In this document: in pieces, positions 9,718 to 17,677 of the stretch
Position numbering within the stretch: position 1 is the first letter of the stretch
Layout of the letters: each line of letters opens with the position of its first letter
Assembly (NCBI RefSeq): GCF_003971235.1
Contig: NZ_CP034661.1
Location: 868,001-932,000 of the forward strand
Reading direction: 5' to 3'
DNA from: Chryseobacterium aureum
Lineage (GTDB): Bacteria; Bacteroidota; Bacteroidia; Flavobacteriales; Weeksellaceae
DNA: 64,000 nt
Notes under the pieces: generated by a model
What the model was told of the DNA's origin: nothing
What the model saw: only the letters and a program-made list of their open reading frames with translations
The model's database searches: none
Translations under genes and position numbers: made by a program

Positions 9718-9858
9718 AACTTTTTTAAGCTGGATCCTGTTCTTTTAATGATCATTACGTTACCGCTCTCATTTCTATTAGGATATATTTCCTGGCATCT
9801 GATTGAAAAGAAAGCTTTAGGATATAAAGATGTATTTGCTAAAAAGGCTATTCTGTGA
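9718..9858 (+). pseudogene. acyltransferase-3 gene, 3' remnant
   Basis: This stretch codes NFFKLDPVLLMIITLPLS, then FLLGYISWHLIEKKALGY and a short tail to a TGA at 9856. It is the last membrane helix and the family-typical SWHLIEKK end of the interrupted gene. Joining it to the 5' part after removing the IS leaves it one base out of frame; one extra T in the T6 run at 9721-9726 would restore the frame. So the gene carries a frameshift as well as the IS, unless the run was misread. Confidence 0.8.
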
Positions 9859-9870
9859 TGAATAGCCTTT
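9843..9870. terminator. bidirectional terminator
   Basis: Stem AAAGGCTATTC/GAATAGCCTTT with a 6-nt loop that includes the acyltransferase stop codon. It has T-rich sides in both directions and serves the convergent acyltransferase and lipoprotein genes. Confidence 0.8.
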
Positions 9871-9874
9871 TATT

Positions 9875-10366
9875 TTATTTCAATACTTTTAAATAGATTT
9901 TCTGGGGTTCTCCTGTAAGCTTCACATTAGGAAACTGTTTGTCATAATCAATAAATATATCCCCTTTTTCATCTGCTTTTCCGTTTCCGTCGGAATCCCA
10001 GCTAATGGTTACATAATATTTTGCAGGGCCGGAAGGTTTAGGATTGATCTTGCTTTCTGCCTCTTTGGGTATCGGAAGGTCAATGGTAAATGGAATAGAT
10101 TTTCTCTCATATTCCTGTTCTGTGATCAATGTTGCCGGAACATCTGCCAGTTTTTCATCCGCTCCGTATAAGCTTACTTTTAATTTGGCATTTTTAATCG
10201 TAAAATTGTCTGTTCCTGAAAATTCAAGTTTAAGATTTTCGGAAGGAGCTTCAGATACAGAGGATTCAGGAGCTTGGGTTTCTGTCGTATTTTTCTTTAC
10301 CGGACTGGTACAGCTGGCCAGCATTAATGTTCCTGTTGCTGCGAATAATAAAAGGTAGTTTCTCAT
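9875..10366 (-). CDS. hypothetical lipoprotein
   Basis: 163 residues with a lipoprotein signal: hydrophobic LLLFAATGTLML and lipobox LASC (Cys19), then a Thr/Ser/Glu-rich linker. The C-terminal 110 residues form a beta-rich domain (LKLEFSGTDNFTIKNAKLKV, AKYYVTISWDSDGNGKADEK). The DSDGNGKADE stretch resembles a calcium-binding loop; this is inference. Likely periplasmic or surface-anchored. No family recognised. Confidence 0.7.
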   Translation of the reverse strand: MRNYLLLFAATGTLMLASCTSPVKKNTTETQAPESSVSEAPSENLKLEFSGTDNFTIKNAKLKVSLYGADEKLADVPATLITEQEYERKSIPFTIDLPIPKEAESKINPKPSGPAKYYVTISWDSDGNGKADEKGDIFIDYDKQFPNVKLTGEPQKIYLKVLK

Positions 10367-10448
10367 TTGTTCTTTATTTTATTAGCGTTAAATCTCTATT
10401 TCACCGATAATAGATAACAAATTTCATACCTCAATGATTCTCATCTTT

Positions 10449-10802
10449 TTATAGGCCATTTACTTCGTTCTGAGCTTTCTTTGTGAGGGATTTAAAGACA
10501 AGATCATAAGACTGGTCTATCAGTTTAAAGATCAAATCTCTTTTTAAACCGTCCAGCAAAACAGAATTCCAATGGGTTTTGTTCATATGATAGGCTCCTG
10601 TGATCTGAGGATACTGCTCACGGAGCTCTGCACTCCATTCAGGATCTGTTTTTACATTAATTGCCAAAGGCTGTCTTTCAAGCCCCATCAGTAAAAACAT
10701 TTTGGTATCTACTTTGAGTACAAGCGTTTCATTATCAAACGGAAAGCTTTCCGTAACTCCTTTTTTGGAAAGGCAATAGTCTAAAATTTCGTTGGCATCC
10801 AT
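10449..10802 (-). CDS. MmcQ/YjbR family protein
   Basis: 117 residues of the MmcQ/YjbR family, small cytosolic proteins with a CyaY-like fold and proposed DNA binding. Typical phrases: SFPFDNETLVLKVDTKMF at 19-36, NVKTDPEWSAELREQYP at about 49-65, and the HMNKTHWNSVLLDG segment near 72-85. Length is normal for the family. Molecular role not established. It stands alone between a lipoprotein gene and a divergent NAD(P)-binding oxidoreductase. Confidence 0.85.
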   Translation of the reverse strand: MDANEILDYCLSKKGVTESFPFDNETLVLKVDTKMFLLMGLERQPLAINVKTDPEWSAELREQYPQITGAYHMNKTHWNSVLLDGLKRDLIFKLIDQSYDLVFKSLTKKAQNEVNGL

Positions 10803-10920
10803 GCAATTGTAAATAATGAGTGGTCAATACCTGGTACTGATTAAATGATATAATTCTTTAATCTTTGATTCAAATTTAGTAAATTTAAGAAAGAAATAAT
10901 CCCGCAAAATCACAATTATT

Positions 10921-11577
10921 ATGAAAGCTCTGGTAATAGGTGCTACAGGTGCCACAGGAAAGGATCTCGTCAATCAGTTACTGAATGATAAAGAATTTGA
11001 TGAAGTGGATATTTTTGTCAGAAAACCTGTTGACATTCAAAATGAAAAGCTTAAAGTTCATGTTGTGAATTTTGAGAAACCGGAGGAATGGAAAGAGAAG
11101 GTGAAGGGAGATGTAGCGTTTTCGTGTTTGGGAACTACTTTAAAAGATGCCGGAAGCAAGGAGGCTCAGAAGAAAGTAGACTTTGATTATCAGTATGAAT
11201 TTGCAAAAGCAGCAAAAGAAAATGAAGTAGAAGATTATATTCTGGTTTCGGCTTATGGTGCCAATCCACAATCTAAAATTTTCTATTCTAAAATGAAGGG
11301 AGAACTGGAGGAAGCTGTAAAACAATTGCATTTCAATAAGATAACGATCTTTAAACCGGGAATGCTTGAGCGGAAAGATTCTGAAAGAACCGGAGAAGTT
11401 TTAGGCAGCAGGATTATCAAATTCGCCAATAAATTAGGCTTACTGGAAAGTCAAAAGCCTCTGCCAACCGATATTCTGGCAAAGGCGATGATTAATTCTT
11501 CCAAAATAAAAAGCAACGGCTACTCCAGTATAAAGCTTGGAAATATCTTTTGTTTTGCGGAGAAGACCAATGAATGA
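10921..11577 (+). CDS. NAD(P)H-binding SDR-like oxidoreductase
   Basis: 218 residues with an N-terminal Rossmann motif GATGATGKDLVNQLL (7-21), the VAFSCLGTTLKDAGSKEA stretch and VEDYILVSAYGANPQSKIFY, where Y-x3-K (YSKMK) follows. This is the atypical short-chain dehydrogenase group related to HTATIP2/TIP30 and NmrA-like proteins. Substrate unknown. A monocistronic plus-strand gene facing the VOC gene; the shared 3' gap is a heptad-periodic element. Confidence 0.85.
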   Translation: MKALVIGATGATGKDLVNQLLNDKEFDEVDIFVRKPVDIQNEKLKVHVVNFEKPEEWKEKVKGDVAFSCLGTTLKDAGSKEAQKKVDFDYQYEFAKAAKENEVEDYILVSAYGANPQSKIFYSKMKGELEEAVKQLHFNKITIFKPGMLERKDSERTGEVLGSRIIKFANKLGLLESQKPLPTDILAKAMINSSKIKSNGYSSIKLGNIFCFAEKTNE

Positions 11578-11580
11578 TTC

Positions 11581-11744
11581 GGGATACGAGATACGGGTTG
11601 TGAGGTAATGTGATTCGTAGTTTGGGATGCGAGATACGAGGTAATTAGGTTCGGGTTAAAGATAAAGTTCTCATTATTAATTCCCCTAAAACCTAATCCC
11701 TAAATTCTGCAACCTGCTACCTATCACCTACAATCTATTCCCTA
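11581..11744. repeat. heptad-periodic inverted-arm element (best example)
   Basis: The left arm (11581-11657) reads as heptads such as GGGATAC, GAGATAC, later CGAGATA and CGAGGTA. The right arm has CTA or CTG at 11686, 11693, 11700, 11707, 11714, 11721, 11728, 11735 and 11742: nine in a row at exactly 7 nt, i.e. TAGGTGA-like words on the minus strand. The last CTA is also the stop codon of the VOC gene. The element fills the gap between convergent genes; no ordinary terminator is seen. Confidence 0.8.
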
Positions 11745-12257
11745 TTTCGTCGTTTTACTTCCCATTTTCTGTCCTAACTTCTCGTACTCAATATCATTAG
11801 GCTCCCAAAGCTCTATTTTGTTGCCTTCAATATCCATGATATGGACAAATTTCCCATATTCATACGTTTCTATCTTATCAACTACGGTTACATTTTCCTT
11901 CTTTAACTGTTCAACCAGCTTTTCAAGATTTTCCACACGGTAATTGATCATAAAATCTTTTTCAGAAGGCAGGAAGTATTTTGTTTTTTCGCTGAACGGA
12001 CTCCACTGGCTGAATCCTTTTTTAGAATTATCTGAACCTTGAAACCACTCAAATACAGCTCCATATTCGTTTGTATTGAGACCAAGATGGCTTTCATACC
12101 ATGCTCTCATTTTCTTAGGATCTTTGCACTTAAAAAAGATACCGCCAATACCGGTCACTCTTTTCATGGCATCAGATTTATTTTCCGTTACTGCCTTAAA
12201 TGCGAATCCCAGCATAAAAGACGCCAGAACACAAAGGGTAAAAATTATTTTTTTCAT
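11742..12257 (-). CDS. exported VOC-superfamily protein
   Basis: 171 residues from ATG 12257 (MKKIIFTLCVLASFMLG), chosen over the longer frame at 12305 because it starts a signal peptide or membrane anchor. The rest is one vicinal-oxygen-chelate (glyoxalase/bleomycin-resistance) domain of two beta-alpha modules: GIGGIFFKCKDPKKMRAWYE, then MINYRVENLEKLVEQLKKEN and VHIMDIEGNKIELWEPND. The E in ELWEP and the H in HIMD match metal-ligand positions. Such proteins are normally cytosolic, so the signal is unusual. Substrate unknown. Confidence 0.8.
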   Translation of the reverse strand: MKKIIFTLCVLASFMLGFAFKAVTENKSDAMKRVTGIGGIFFKCKDPKKMRAWYESHLGLNTNEYGAVFEWFQGSDNSKKGFSQWSPFSEKTKYFLPSEKDFMINYRVENLEKLVEQLKKENVTVVDKIETYEYGKFVHIMDIEGNKIELWEPNDIEYEKLGQKMGSKTTK

Positions 12258-12289
12258 AGAGGGAGGTTTATTAAGTTCAAAAATAAAAA

Positions 12290-12311
12290 AAGTGGATGTA
12301 AACATCCACTT
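12290..12311 (-). terminator. terminator after the glutathione peroxidase gene
   Basis: Stem AAGTGGATG/CATCCACTT with loop TAAA, followed on the minus strand by a T-run. It lies 22 bp beyond the peroxidase stop. Confidence 0.85.
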
Positions 12312-12332
12312 GTAAAAATATCGTTTTTCCAG

Positions 12333-12908
12333 TTATTTCAGATACTTTGTAATGGCATCATCCATAGGATTTGTAGTGCTTACAAAAGAGTCAATCAGTT
12401 TTCCGTTTTCATCTACCAGGAATTTGGTAAAATTCCAGAGAATACTTGTATTCTTCACTCCGTTCAGTTCTTTCTCTGTTAAAAATTTAAAGATAGGTGC
12501 TGTATCATCACCTTTTACAGAAACTTTAGCGGCCATAGGGAAAGTTACGCCATAGTTTTTCTGGCAGAAAGCTCCTATTTCGGTATTGGTTCCGGGCTCC
12601 TGTCCTCCAAAATTATTAGCCGGGAAACCTATCACTACCAATTTGTCTTTATATTGCTCATAAACCTTCTCAAGATCTGCATACTGAGGAGTAAATCCAC
12701 ATTCTGAAGCGGTATTGACGATGAGAATTTTCTTTCCTTTGAAATCGGCAAAATTGATTTCTTTACCATCAAGACTTTCTACTTTAAAGTCATATATTGT
12801 TTTTCCCATAAGTTCGTTGGTTTTGGTTTTTGAAATTTCACTTTTTTGTTGGGTGCAGCTTTGCAGAAAAGCAACGAAGGAAAGCAGCATTAAAAAAATC
12901 TTTTTCAT
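12333..12908 (-). CDS. glutathione peroxidase-like lipoprotein
   Basis: 191-residue thiol peroxidase of the GPx family, reducing peroxides, probably with thioredoxin-type donors because the active site uses cysteine rather than selenocysteine. Cys70 in NTASECGFTPQY, Gln103 in FPANNFGGQEPG and Trp158 in ILWNFTKFLVDENG form the catalytic triad. A lipobox LQSC (Cys18) predicts a lipid-anchored, periplasm-facing protein, which is less common than the cytosolic form. The 3' end has its own terminator. It is 35 bp downstream of the LolA-like gene and probably co-transcribed with it. Confidence 0.92.
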   Translation of the reverse strand: MKKIFLMLLSFVAFLQSCTQQKSEISKTKTNELMGKTIYDFKVESLDGKEINFADFKGKKILIVNTASECGFTPQYADLEKVYEQYKDKLVVIGFPANNFGGQEPGTNTEIGAFCQKNYGVTFPMAAKVSVKGDDTAPIFKFLTEKELNGVKNTSILWNFTKFLVDENGKLIDSFVSTTNPMDDAITKYLK

Positions 12909-12943
12909 TTTTTTATCATTTTGTACAGCGAACTGCAGTTGGA

Positions 12944-13606
12944 CTAAAACTTGAAAATATTAGCCGGAAATACTTTATTGATGTCTATTTTATTGAGTAA
13001 CATCACATAATCTCCGTCTTTTTTAGTACTGGAAGATTCTATTCTGAAAGGCATTGTAAGATTTCCTACTTTTTTAAAATCAGAATATACCAGTGTTTCG
13101 TCTTTTTTTACTTCTTTTATCAGCATATAAGTTTTGGTATCAAAATAATACATATTCTTATTAACATTCTTGGTAAGCTCCACTTTATGGCAGTAGATCT
13201 CTCCCACTTTTTCTTTTCCAAGGTATTTGGCATCAAATCCTTTGTTTTCCCAGTCAATGAAATCGTTATCAAAACTTTCCGGCACATATTCAGGATATTC
13301 CTGAAGTTTGTTGGCTGCGTAATTCATTGCATAGCCTTTGGAACCGTCAAAACCTTCAATAGCGGTTTCTTTTCCTCCGGTAGTAATCAATGTTTTAGTA
13401 AGATTCGGACGCTGCTGAAAAATTCTTATCGGATACTCATCTTTGATTCCCAATACTACTTTTCCCTGAAGCAATACTGAATTCAGCAATTTCCAATTGG
13501 TTAACCCTCCGGATAATTCAATGTTTTTGTCAATAATCTCCTTAGCGGTCTGTCCGAATATTACATGCGAAAATACCAGTCCAAATACTAATAGTAACTT
13601 CTTCAT
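12944..13606 (-). CDS. LolA-like outer-membrane lipoprotein-sorting protein
   Basis: 220 residues with signal peptide (MKKLLLVFGLVFSHVIFGQ). The mature part reads AKEIIDKNIELSGGLTNWKL, and then beta-strands with FDGSKGYAMNY, CHKVELTKNVNKNMYYFDTK and IKEVKKDETLVYSDFKKVGN. This matches the half-barrel of LolA/LolB-like proteins often annotated as lipoprotein-sorting in Bacteroidota. Whether it carries lipoproteins is not shown. A good promoter sits 19 bp upstream. Confidence 0.65.
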   Translation of the reverse strand: MKKLLLVFGLVFSHVIFGQTAKEIIDKNIELSGGLTNWKLLNSVLLQGKVVLGIKDEYPIRIFQQRPNLTKTLITTGGKETAIEGFDGSKGYAMNYAANKLQEYPEYVPESFDNDFIDWENKGFDAKYLGKEKVGEIYCHKVELTKNVNKNMYYFDTKTYMLIKEVKKDETLVYSDFKKVGNLTMPFRIESSSTKKDGDYVMLLNKIDINKVFPANIFKF

Positions 13607-13624
13607 TAATTTTATTTATAAATT

Positions 13625-13656
13625 CAAATATAGGGGGATTTATGTGAAATTGCAAA
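13625..13656 (-). promoter_or_regulatory. promoter of the LolA-like gene
   Basis: On the minus strand TATATTTG (13632 to 13625) with TTTTTG around 13658 to 13653, spacer about 20 bp. Confidence 0.65.
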
Positions 13657-13712
13657 AACTCAAAAAAGCTAAAAAATCAATTGGCTAATGTTGTTTGCAG
13701 CCTTCACTTGAT

Positions 13713-14435
13713 TTAAATTAATTTCCGGGCTTTTTCCAGATCTTCCGGTGTATCTATGCCTACTCCTACGAAATTGGTTTCTATCATTTTGATTTTCATT
13801 CCGTATTCCAGATAGCGGATGCATTCAATTTTTTCGGAAATTTCCAATGGTTTCATTGCCAGTTTTGAAAACTGCAGCAAGGCTTCCTTTCTGAAGGCAT
13901 ATACGCCGATATGTTTAAAATAGCTTACATCATAAGAAACTTCTCTGTGAAAAGGAATTACGGAACGGCTGAAATACAGGGCGAATCCGTTATTATCAGT
14001 AATTACTTTTACGTTATTCGGATTTTCAATTTCTTCTTTTTCATGCAGTTGAATTTTCAAAGAAGCTAAAGAAATTTCCTTCCGGTCATCATTTTTAAAA
14101 ACTTCGATCAGCTGACGCAAAGGTTCCTGCTTCAGGAAAGGTTCATCTCCCTGAACATTGATTACGATATCGCAGTCTATATTCTGTACAGCTTCTGCAA
14201 TCCGGTCGCTTCCGGTCTCGTGCTGTCCTGTCATTACAGCTTTTCCTCCGTTTTTTACGATTTCATCAAGAATAATTTCGGAATCTGTAGCGACAAATAC
14301 TTCATCAAACAGTCCGGTTTCCACTACGTTCTGATAGGTGGTCGTGATAACGGTTTTTTCTCCTAAAATCTGCATAAGTTTCCCCGGAAAACGGCTTGCT
14401 TCGTAACGGGCAGGGATCACAGCGATTATTTTCAT
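13713..14435 (-). CDS. kdsB: 3-deoxy-manno-octulosonate cytidylyltransferase
   Basis: 240 residues. Transfers CMP from CTP to Kdo, activating it for lipopolysaccharide core synthesis in the cytosol. Motifs: [20 protein letters not shown] (nucleotide-binding loop with R10 and K19), [35 protein letters not shown] (metal Asp), [16 protein letters not shown] and [15 protein letters not shown] at the end. Length is as expected. It is 107 bp downstream of no co-directional partner with tight spacing (PAP2 gene ends at 14576), so it may be transcribed alone. Confidence 0.97.
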   Translation of the reverse strand: MKIIAVIPARYEASRFPGKLMQILGEKTVITTTYQNVVETGLFDEVFVATDSEIILDEIVKNGGKAVMTGQHETGSDRIAEAVQNIDCDIVINVQGDEPFLKQEPLRQLIEVFKNDDRKEISLASLKIQLHEKEEIENPNNVKVITDNNGFALYFSRSVIPFHREVSYDVSYFKHIGVYAFRKEALLQFSKLAMKPLEISEKIECIRYLEYGMKIKMIETNFVGVGIDTPEDLEKARKLI

Positions 14436-14575
14436 TCAGTACAATATTAAGTAATTCCTTTTAAATCAAGAGGTTTCATTCCGTTATTTACAATAGCGGT
14501 AATGATCCTTTTATCCTGAGACCAAATGTAGTGAAAAGTATCTTATTTACTCTACAAAACAGAGATTTCAGCGGT

Positions 14576-15562
14576 TTAAAAAGAGAGTTTTACTCCTACC
14601 ATATTGTATTCCCATTGGCGGGATGCGATAAAGTTGAGATTGTATTTTGTTTTTCCGATGGTTCCTTCTGATGAAGTATATCTGCTTTTTGAGATGGTTT
14701 TTCCTATAAAATAGCCCATTAACAGGGCTAAAGGATAATCTGAAGCCCAGTGCACTTTACTCTGCATCATCTGAAAACAAAGTGCTCCTGCCAGCGTATA
14801 CCCTACAGGTTTAATCCATTTTGCATCCGGATAATTGTCTGCAATCACGGTGATCCCCGCCATAAAAGTGGTTAAATGTCCGGATGGCATAGCATCATAA
14901 TTCGAAGTGTTTTTTCCGAAGGCTGAGAAACTTGGGAAAGGATTCCATGCCCCTCCCTTATGTCCGTATTCTTCTGCAATAAACGGACTTTCTCTTCCGG
15001 TAATTCTTTTAAGAGTTTGGGTAAATACTCCGGAAAGAATTAAACTTTCCATTAAACCGCTGGCTGTAGCCTGTGCTCTGTAATCATTTTTAATTAATCC
15101 GTACGTCCCGAAACCAATTCCTAATAATACTAATGTAGAACCATTCCCTATCAGGTACAGGGTAGATCCGATATCTTTCGGGATTTTAAAAACGCCGCCT
15201 ACTTTGGTGTAGTTATTATCTTTATCCATTCCCCATCTTTCTGCCAGCTCTCTGGAATTGTCGATCAGTTTCTGGTCAAATGGCAGGAGAATCAACGTTG
15301 CTGCAACAGCTCCTCCCAGATAATAGGCATGATCCTGGGCCACGAAATCTTTATTGGTGTTGATAAAGTTTCTGGGTAATTTGGTTACAAAATCCAGTAA
15401 TTTCGGCTTTGGATAGGTCCGGACAGATCCGTCTTTTAGGGTGTAGGTTTGTACTTTTGGCAGTTCCAGTTCTTTTGGAAGCTCTTTTACCTTCAATGTA
15501 TCAACCTCTTGTGAGCATACCAATATTGAAACTGGTAAGAGTAGAAATCTCAGTTTTTTCAT
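14576..15562 (-). CDS. PAP2-family phosphatase
   Basis: 328 residues from ATG 15562 (MKKLRFLLLPVSILVCSQ, signal peptide); the longer frame to 15607 lacks support. The PAP2 motifs are visible: KRITGRESPF (motif 1), YDAMPSGHLTTFMAG (motif 2) and SKVHWASDYPLAL (motif 3, with the catalytic His). Several membrane segments lie around them. The likely substrate is a lipid phosphate or undecaprenyl diphosphate at the membrane. The signal peptide and about 85 residues before the first helix are typical for the longer Bacteroidota members. Confidence 0.87.
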   Translation of the reverse strand: MKKLRFLLLPVSILVCSQEVDTLKVKELPKELELPKVQTYTLKDGSVRTYPKPKLLDFVTKLPRNFINTNKDFVAQDHAYYLGGAVAATLILLPFDQKLIDNSRELAERWGMDKDNNYTKVGGVFKIPKDIGSTLYLIGNGSTLVLLGIGFGTYGLIKNDYRAQATASGLMESLILSGVFTQTLKRITGRESPFIAEEYGHKGGAWNPFPSFSAFGKNTSNYDAMPSGHLTTFMAGITVIADNYPDAKWIKPVGYTLAGALCFQMMQSKVHWASDYPLALLMGYFIGKTISKSRYTSSEGTIGKTKYNLNFIASRQWEYNMVGVKLSF

Positions 15563-15688
15563 CGTGTAATTTTCGACTTTATTATATTTAAGTGTGTAAA
15601 AGCCCAAAGGTAATCCCTAGTTGAGCTTAGTACAAAGAAGTTGTTTGATTTTTAATATTTATTTAATTTTTTATAAATAAACGCTACT

Positions 15689-16279
15689 TCAGTTTAAATA
15701 TTTGATCAAAAAAATAATTCCGTACATCCAGGAAATATAGAGAAAAGAGTAAAAAAGTCCGAACGCAAAGCTTTTTAGCAAATCTCCTTTACACTTTCCA
15801 GAGTTTTTAAAAACCAGTCTAAGCGCTCTAAAAAAGACCCAGTACAAAGCTGCAAACAGCAAGAATACGGCTGACCAAAAGAAAAGTCCGAAAAAATAAG
15901 AAAGAAAAATGAGCAGAATAGAAATTATAATCCATGCAAGAATGGAAAGAATAGCACCTCCTATACCATCACCGGCGTCAGGAATATCAATCTCGAAACC
16001 ATTAAATTTTGGTGTTTTATCTGCATACCTTTGTATTCTTTCTTTGTTTAAAATATTTCCTACATTGTCTTTTAATTTTAAGCCGGAATAGAGCCCTACA
16101 CTGATAAACAGGAAAAATGCCCCGGCCAAAACGGATGTTGACAGGATTGAATTCTGAAACAGGGAACGATGATCTGCTTTCCCTGAAAGCCATACACTTA
16201 GAATTACTATCGTGATGATCGCCAGCGTTGAAAAAAACACATATTTTGTTTCAAGAAAGGATTTCCGTGGAGGTTTCAT
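15689..16279 (-). CDS. hypothetical membrane protein
   Basis: 196 residues with about five hydrophobic segments (YVFFSTLAIITIVILSVWLS, ILSTSVLAGAFFLFISVGLY, AILSILAWIIISILLIFLSY, FFWSAVFLLFAALYWVFF, and the C-terminal LYISWMYGIIFLIKYL). A soluble loop (about 65-105) carries charged residues and a GDGIGG turn. No family recognised. It follows the aminotransferase gene and an inverted repeat. Confidence 0.6.
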   Translation of the reverse strand: MKPPRKSFLETKYVFFSTLAIITIVILSVWLSGKADHRSLFQNSILSTSVLAGAFFLFISVGLYSGLKLKDNVGNILNKERIQRYADKTPKFNGFEIDIPDAGDGIGGAILSILAWIIISILLIFLSYFFGLFFWSAVFLLFAALYWVFFRALRLVFKNSGKCKGDLLKSFAFGLFYSFLYISWMYGIIFLIKYLN

Positions 16280-16300
16280 GGTTTTATAAAATATAAAAAC

Positions 16301-16377
16301 GCTTCGACTCCGCTCAGCGTGACATAGCTAATACTCTTTTTGAGATCAAACAGTGTCATGCCGGGCAGAGTCGAAGC
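16301..16377. repeat. TTCGACTCCGCTCAG inverted repeat
   Basis: Left arm GCTTCGACTCCGCTCAGCG followed by TGACA (16301-16324) pairs with the right arm TGTCATGCCGGGCAGAGTCG and AAGC (16354-16377); about 20 of 24 positions match and the loop is about 29 nt. One arm recurs, degraded, at 42992-43015. I recognise the phrase as common between genes in Chryseobacterium-type genomes. Lying after the aminotransferase gene, it could also act as a terminator-like structure. Confidence 0.8.
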
Positions 16378-16395
16378 TTATATTGTATTTTAAAA

Positions 16396-17649
16396 TTACT
16401 TTAATTTGTTCAAAGCACTTTCCAGTTTTGGAAGCATCACTTTGATCTCATCTACAGCCAAACCTCCTACAGAAGCACGGAACCAAGGTTCTGATTTTTC
16501 TTCTCCGAAAGCTGAGAATGGTACTAACGCCACTCCTGCTTCATTGATTAAGTAGAAAACAAGATCCGAAGAGTTTTCAAGTACCGTTCCATCTGGTTTT
16601 GTTTTTCCGATATAGTCTAATTTAATGGTAAGATAAAGAGCTCCCATTGGTTCAATACTGTCTACAGCAAGTCCTTTTCCTTTTAAATCCTGAACTCCGT
16701 TGTGAAGAACTTTTAGGCTTTCTTCAAGTTTAGCTTTAAAATCATTAACGAAAGTATCTACATTCTCATGATTTTCATAGAATTTAGCGGTTGCTTCCTG
16801 CTCCGGTTTTGGTGCCCATGCTCCAACGTGGGTAAGAAGTGCTTTCATTTTATCGAGGATATGAGAAGGTCCGAATCCCCAGCCAACACGTACTCCTGTT
16901 GCTGCAAGGCATTTTGAAATACCGTCTATATAGATGGTGTAGTCTTTCATTTCCGGGAAAAGAGAAACCGGATCTACGTGCTCTGCGCCGAAAGTAAGGC
17001 AAGAATAAATCTGGTCATACATCAGGTATAACGGTTTTTCATCTGCTCCTCTTTTTTTGTTTTCAGCAATCACCAGTTCGCAGATTTCTGAAAGCTGCTC
17101 TTTTGTAAACATGGTTCCTGTAGGGTTCAATGGCGAACACAATGCCAGTAATACGGCTCCATCCAAATGAGGTCTTAAATCATCTGCTGTTGGAAGGAAG
17201 TTGGTTTCCGGTTTTGTTTTTACTTCTACCGCGTTGGCTGAAGTAAGGTAAGCATAGTGATTGTTGTTCCAGGATGGTATAGGATATACTACTTTGTCGC
17301 CTTCGTCTACGATGGTTTTGTACACGGCATAGATCAAAGGTCTTGATCCTGCTGTGATCAGGATATCTTCCGGAGAATAATCCAGGTTCCATCTTTTCTT
17401 AAGGTCTTTGGAAACTTCTTTTCTTAAAGATAAAAGTCCGTTGGCAGGAGGATAGTTCGTCAGATTATTCTGATATGCTTTCTGAATCTCTTCCTTCAGC
17501 AATGCCGGAATAGGATAGATATTAGAATTCAGATCACCAATAGTAAGATTGGCAATTTCCGCTCCTTTCGCTTTTAGATCATTTACTTCGTTACCAATTT
17601 TTACAATTTCAGAACCGATCAGGTTCGCTGCTAATTTTGAAACTTTCAC
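16396..17649 (-). CDS. PLP-dependent aminotransferase, class I/II
   Basis: 417-residue fold-type I aminotransferase. Features: NLTIGDLNSNIYPIPALLKE at the N-terminus, NYPPANGLLSLRKEVSKDL, ITAGSRPLIYAVYKT, ALCSPLNPTGTMFTKEQLSE, YDQIYSCLTF, the Schiff-base lysine in IYIDGISKCLAATGVRVGWG and the FRASVGGLAVDEIK end with the substrate-binding Arg. It is of the aspartate/aromatic aminotransferase type, but the amino acid substrate cannot be told. It follows the lipoprotein gene by 28 bp and is probably co-transcribed. Confidence 0.9.
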   Translation of the reverse strand: MKVSKLAANLIGSEIVKIGNEVNDLKAKGAEIANLTIGDLNSNIYPIPALLKEEIQKAYQNNLTNYPPANGLLSLRKEVSKDLKKRWNLDYSPEDILITAGSRPLIYAVYKTIVDEGDKVVYPIPSWNNNHYAYLTSANAVEVKTKPETNFLPTADDLRPHLDGAVLLALCSPLNPTGTMFTKEQLSEICELVIAENKKRGADEKPLYLMYDQIYSCLTFGAEHVDPVSLFPEMKDYTIYIDGISKCLAATGVRVGWGFGPSHILDKMKALLTHVGAWAPKPEQEATAKFYENHENVDTFVNDFKAKLEESLKVLHNGVQDLKGKGLAVDSIEPMGALYLTIKLDYIGKTKPDGTVLENSSDLVFYLINEAGVALVPFSAFGEEKSEPWFRASVGGLAVDEIKVMLPKLESALNKLK

Positions 17650-17677
17650 TTTTTTTCTTATTTAAAATTTACTAATA

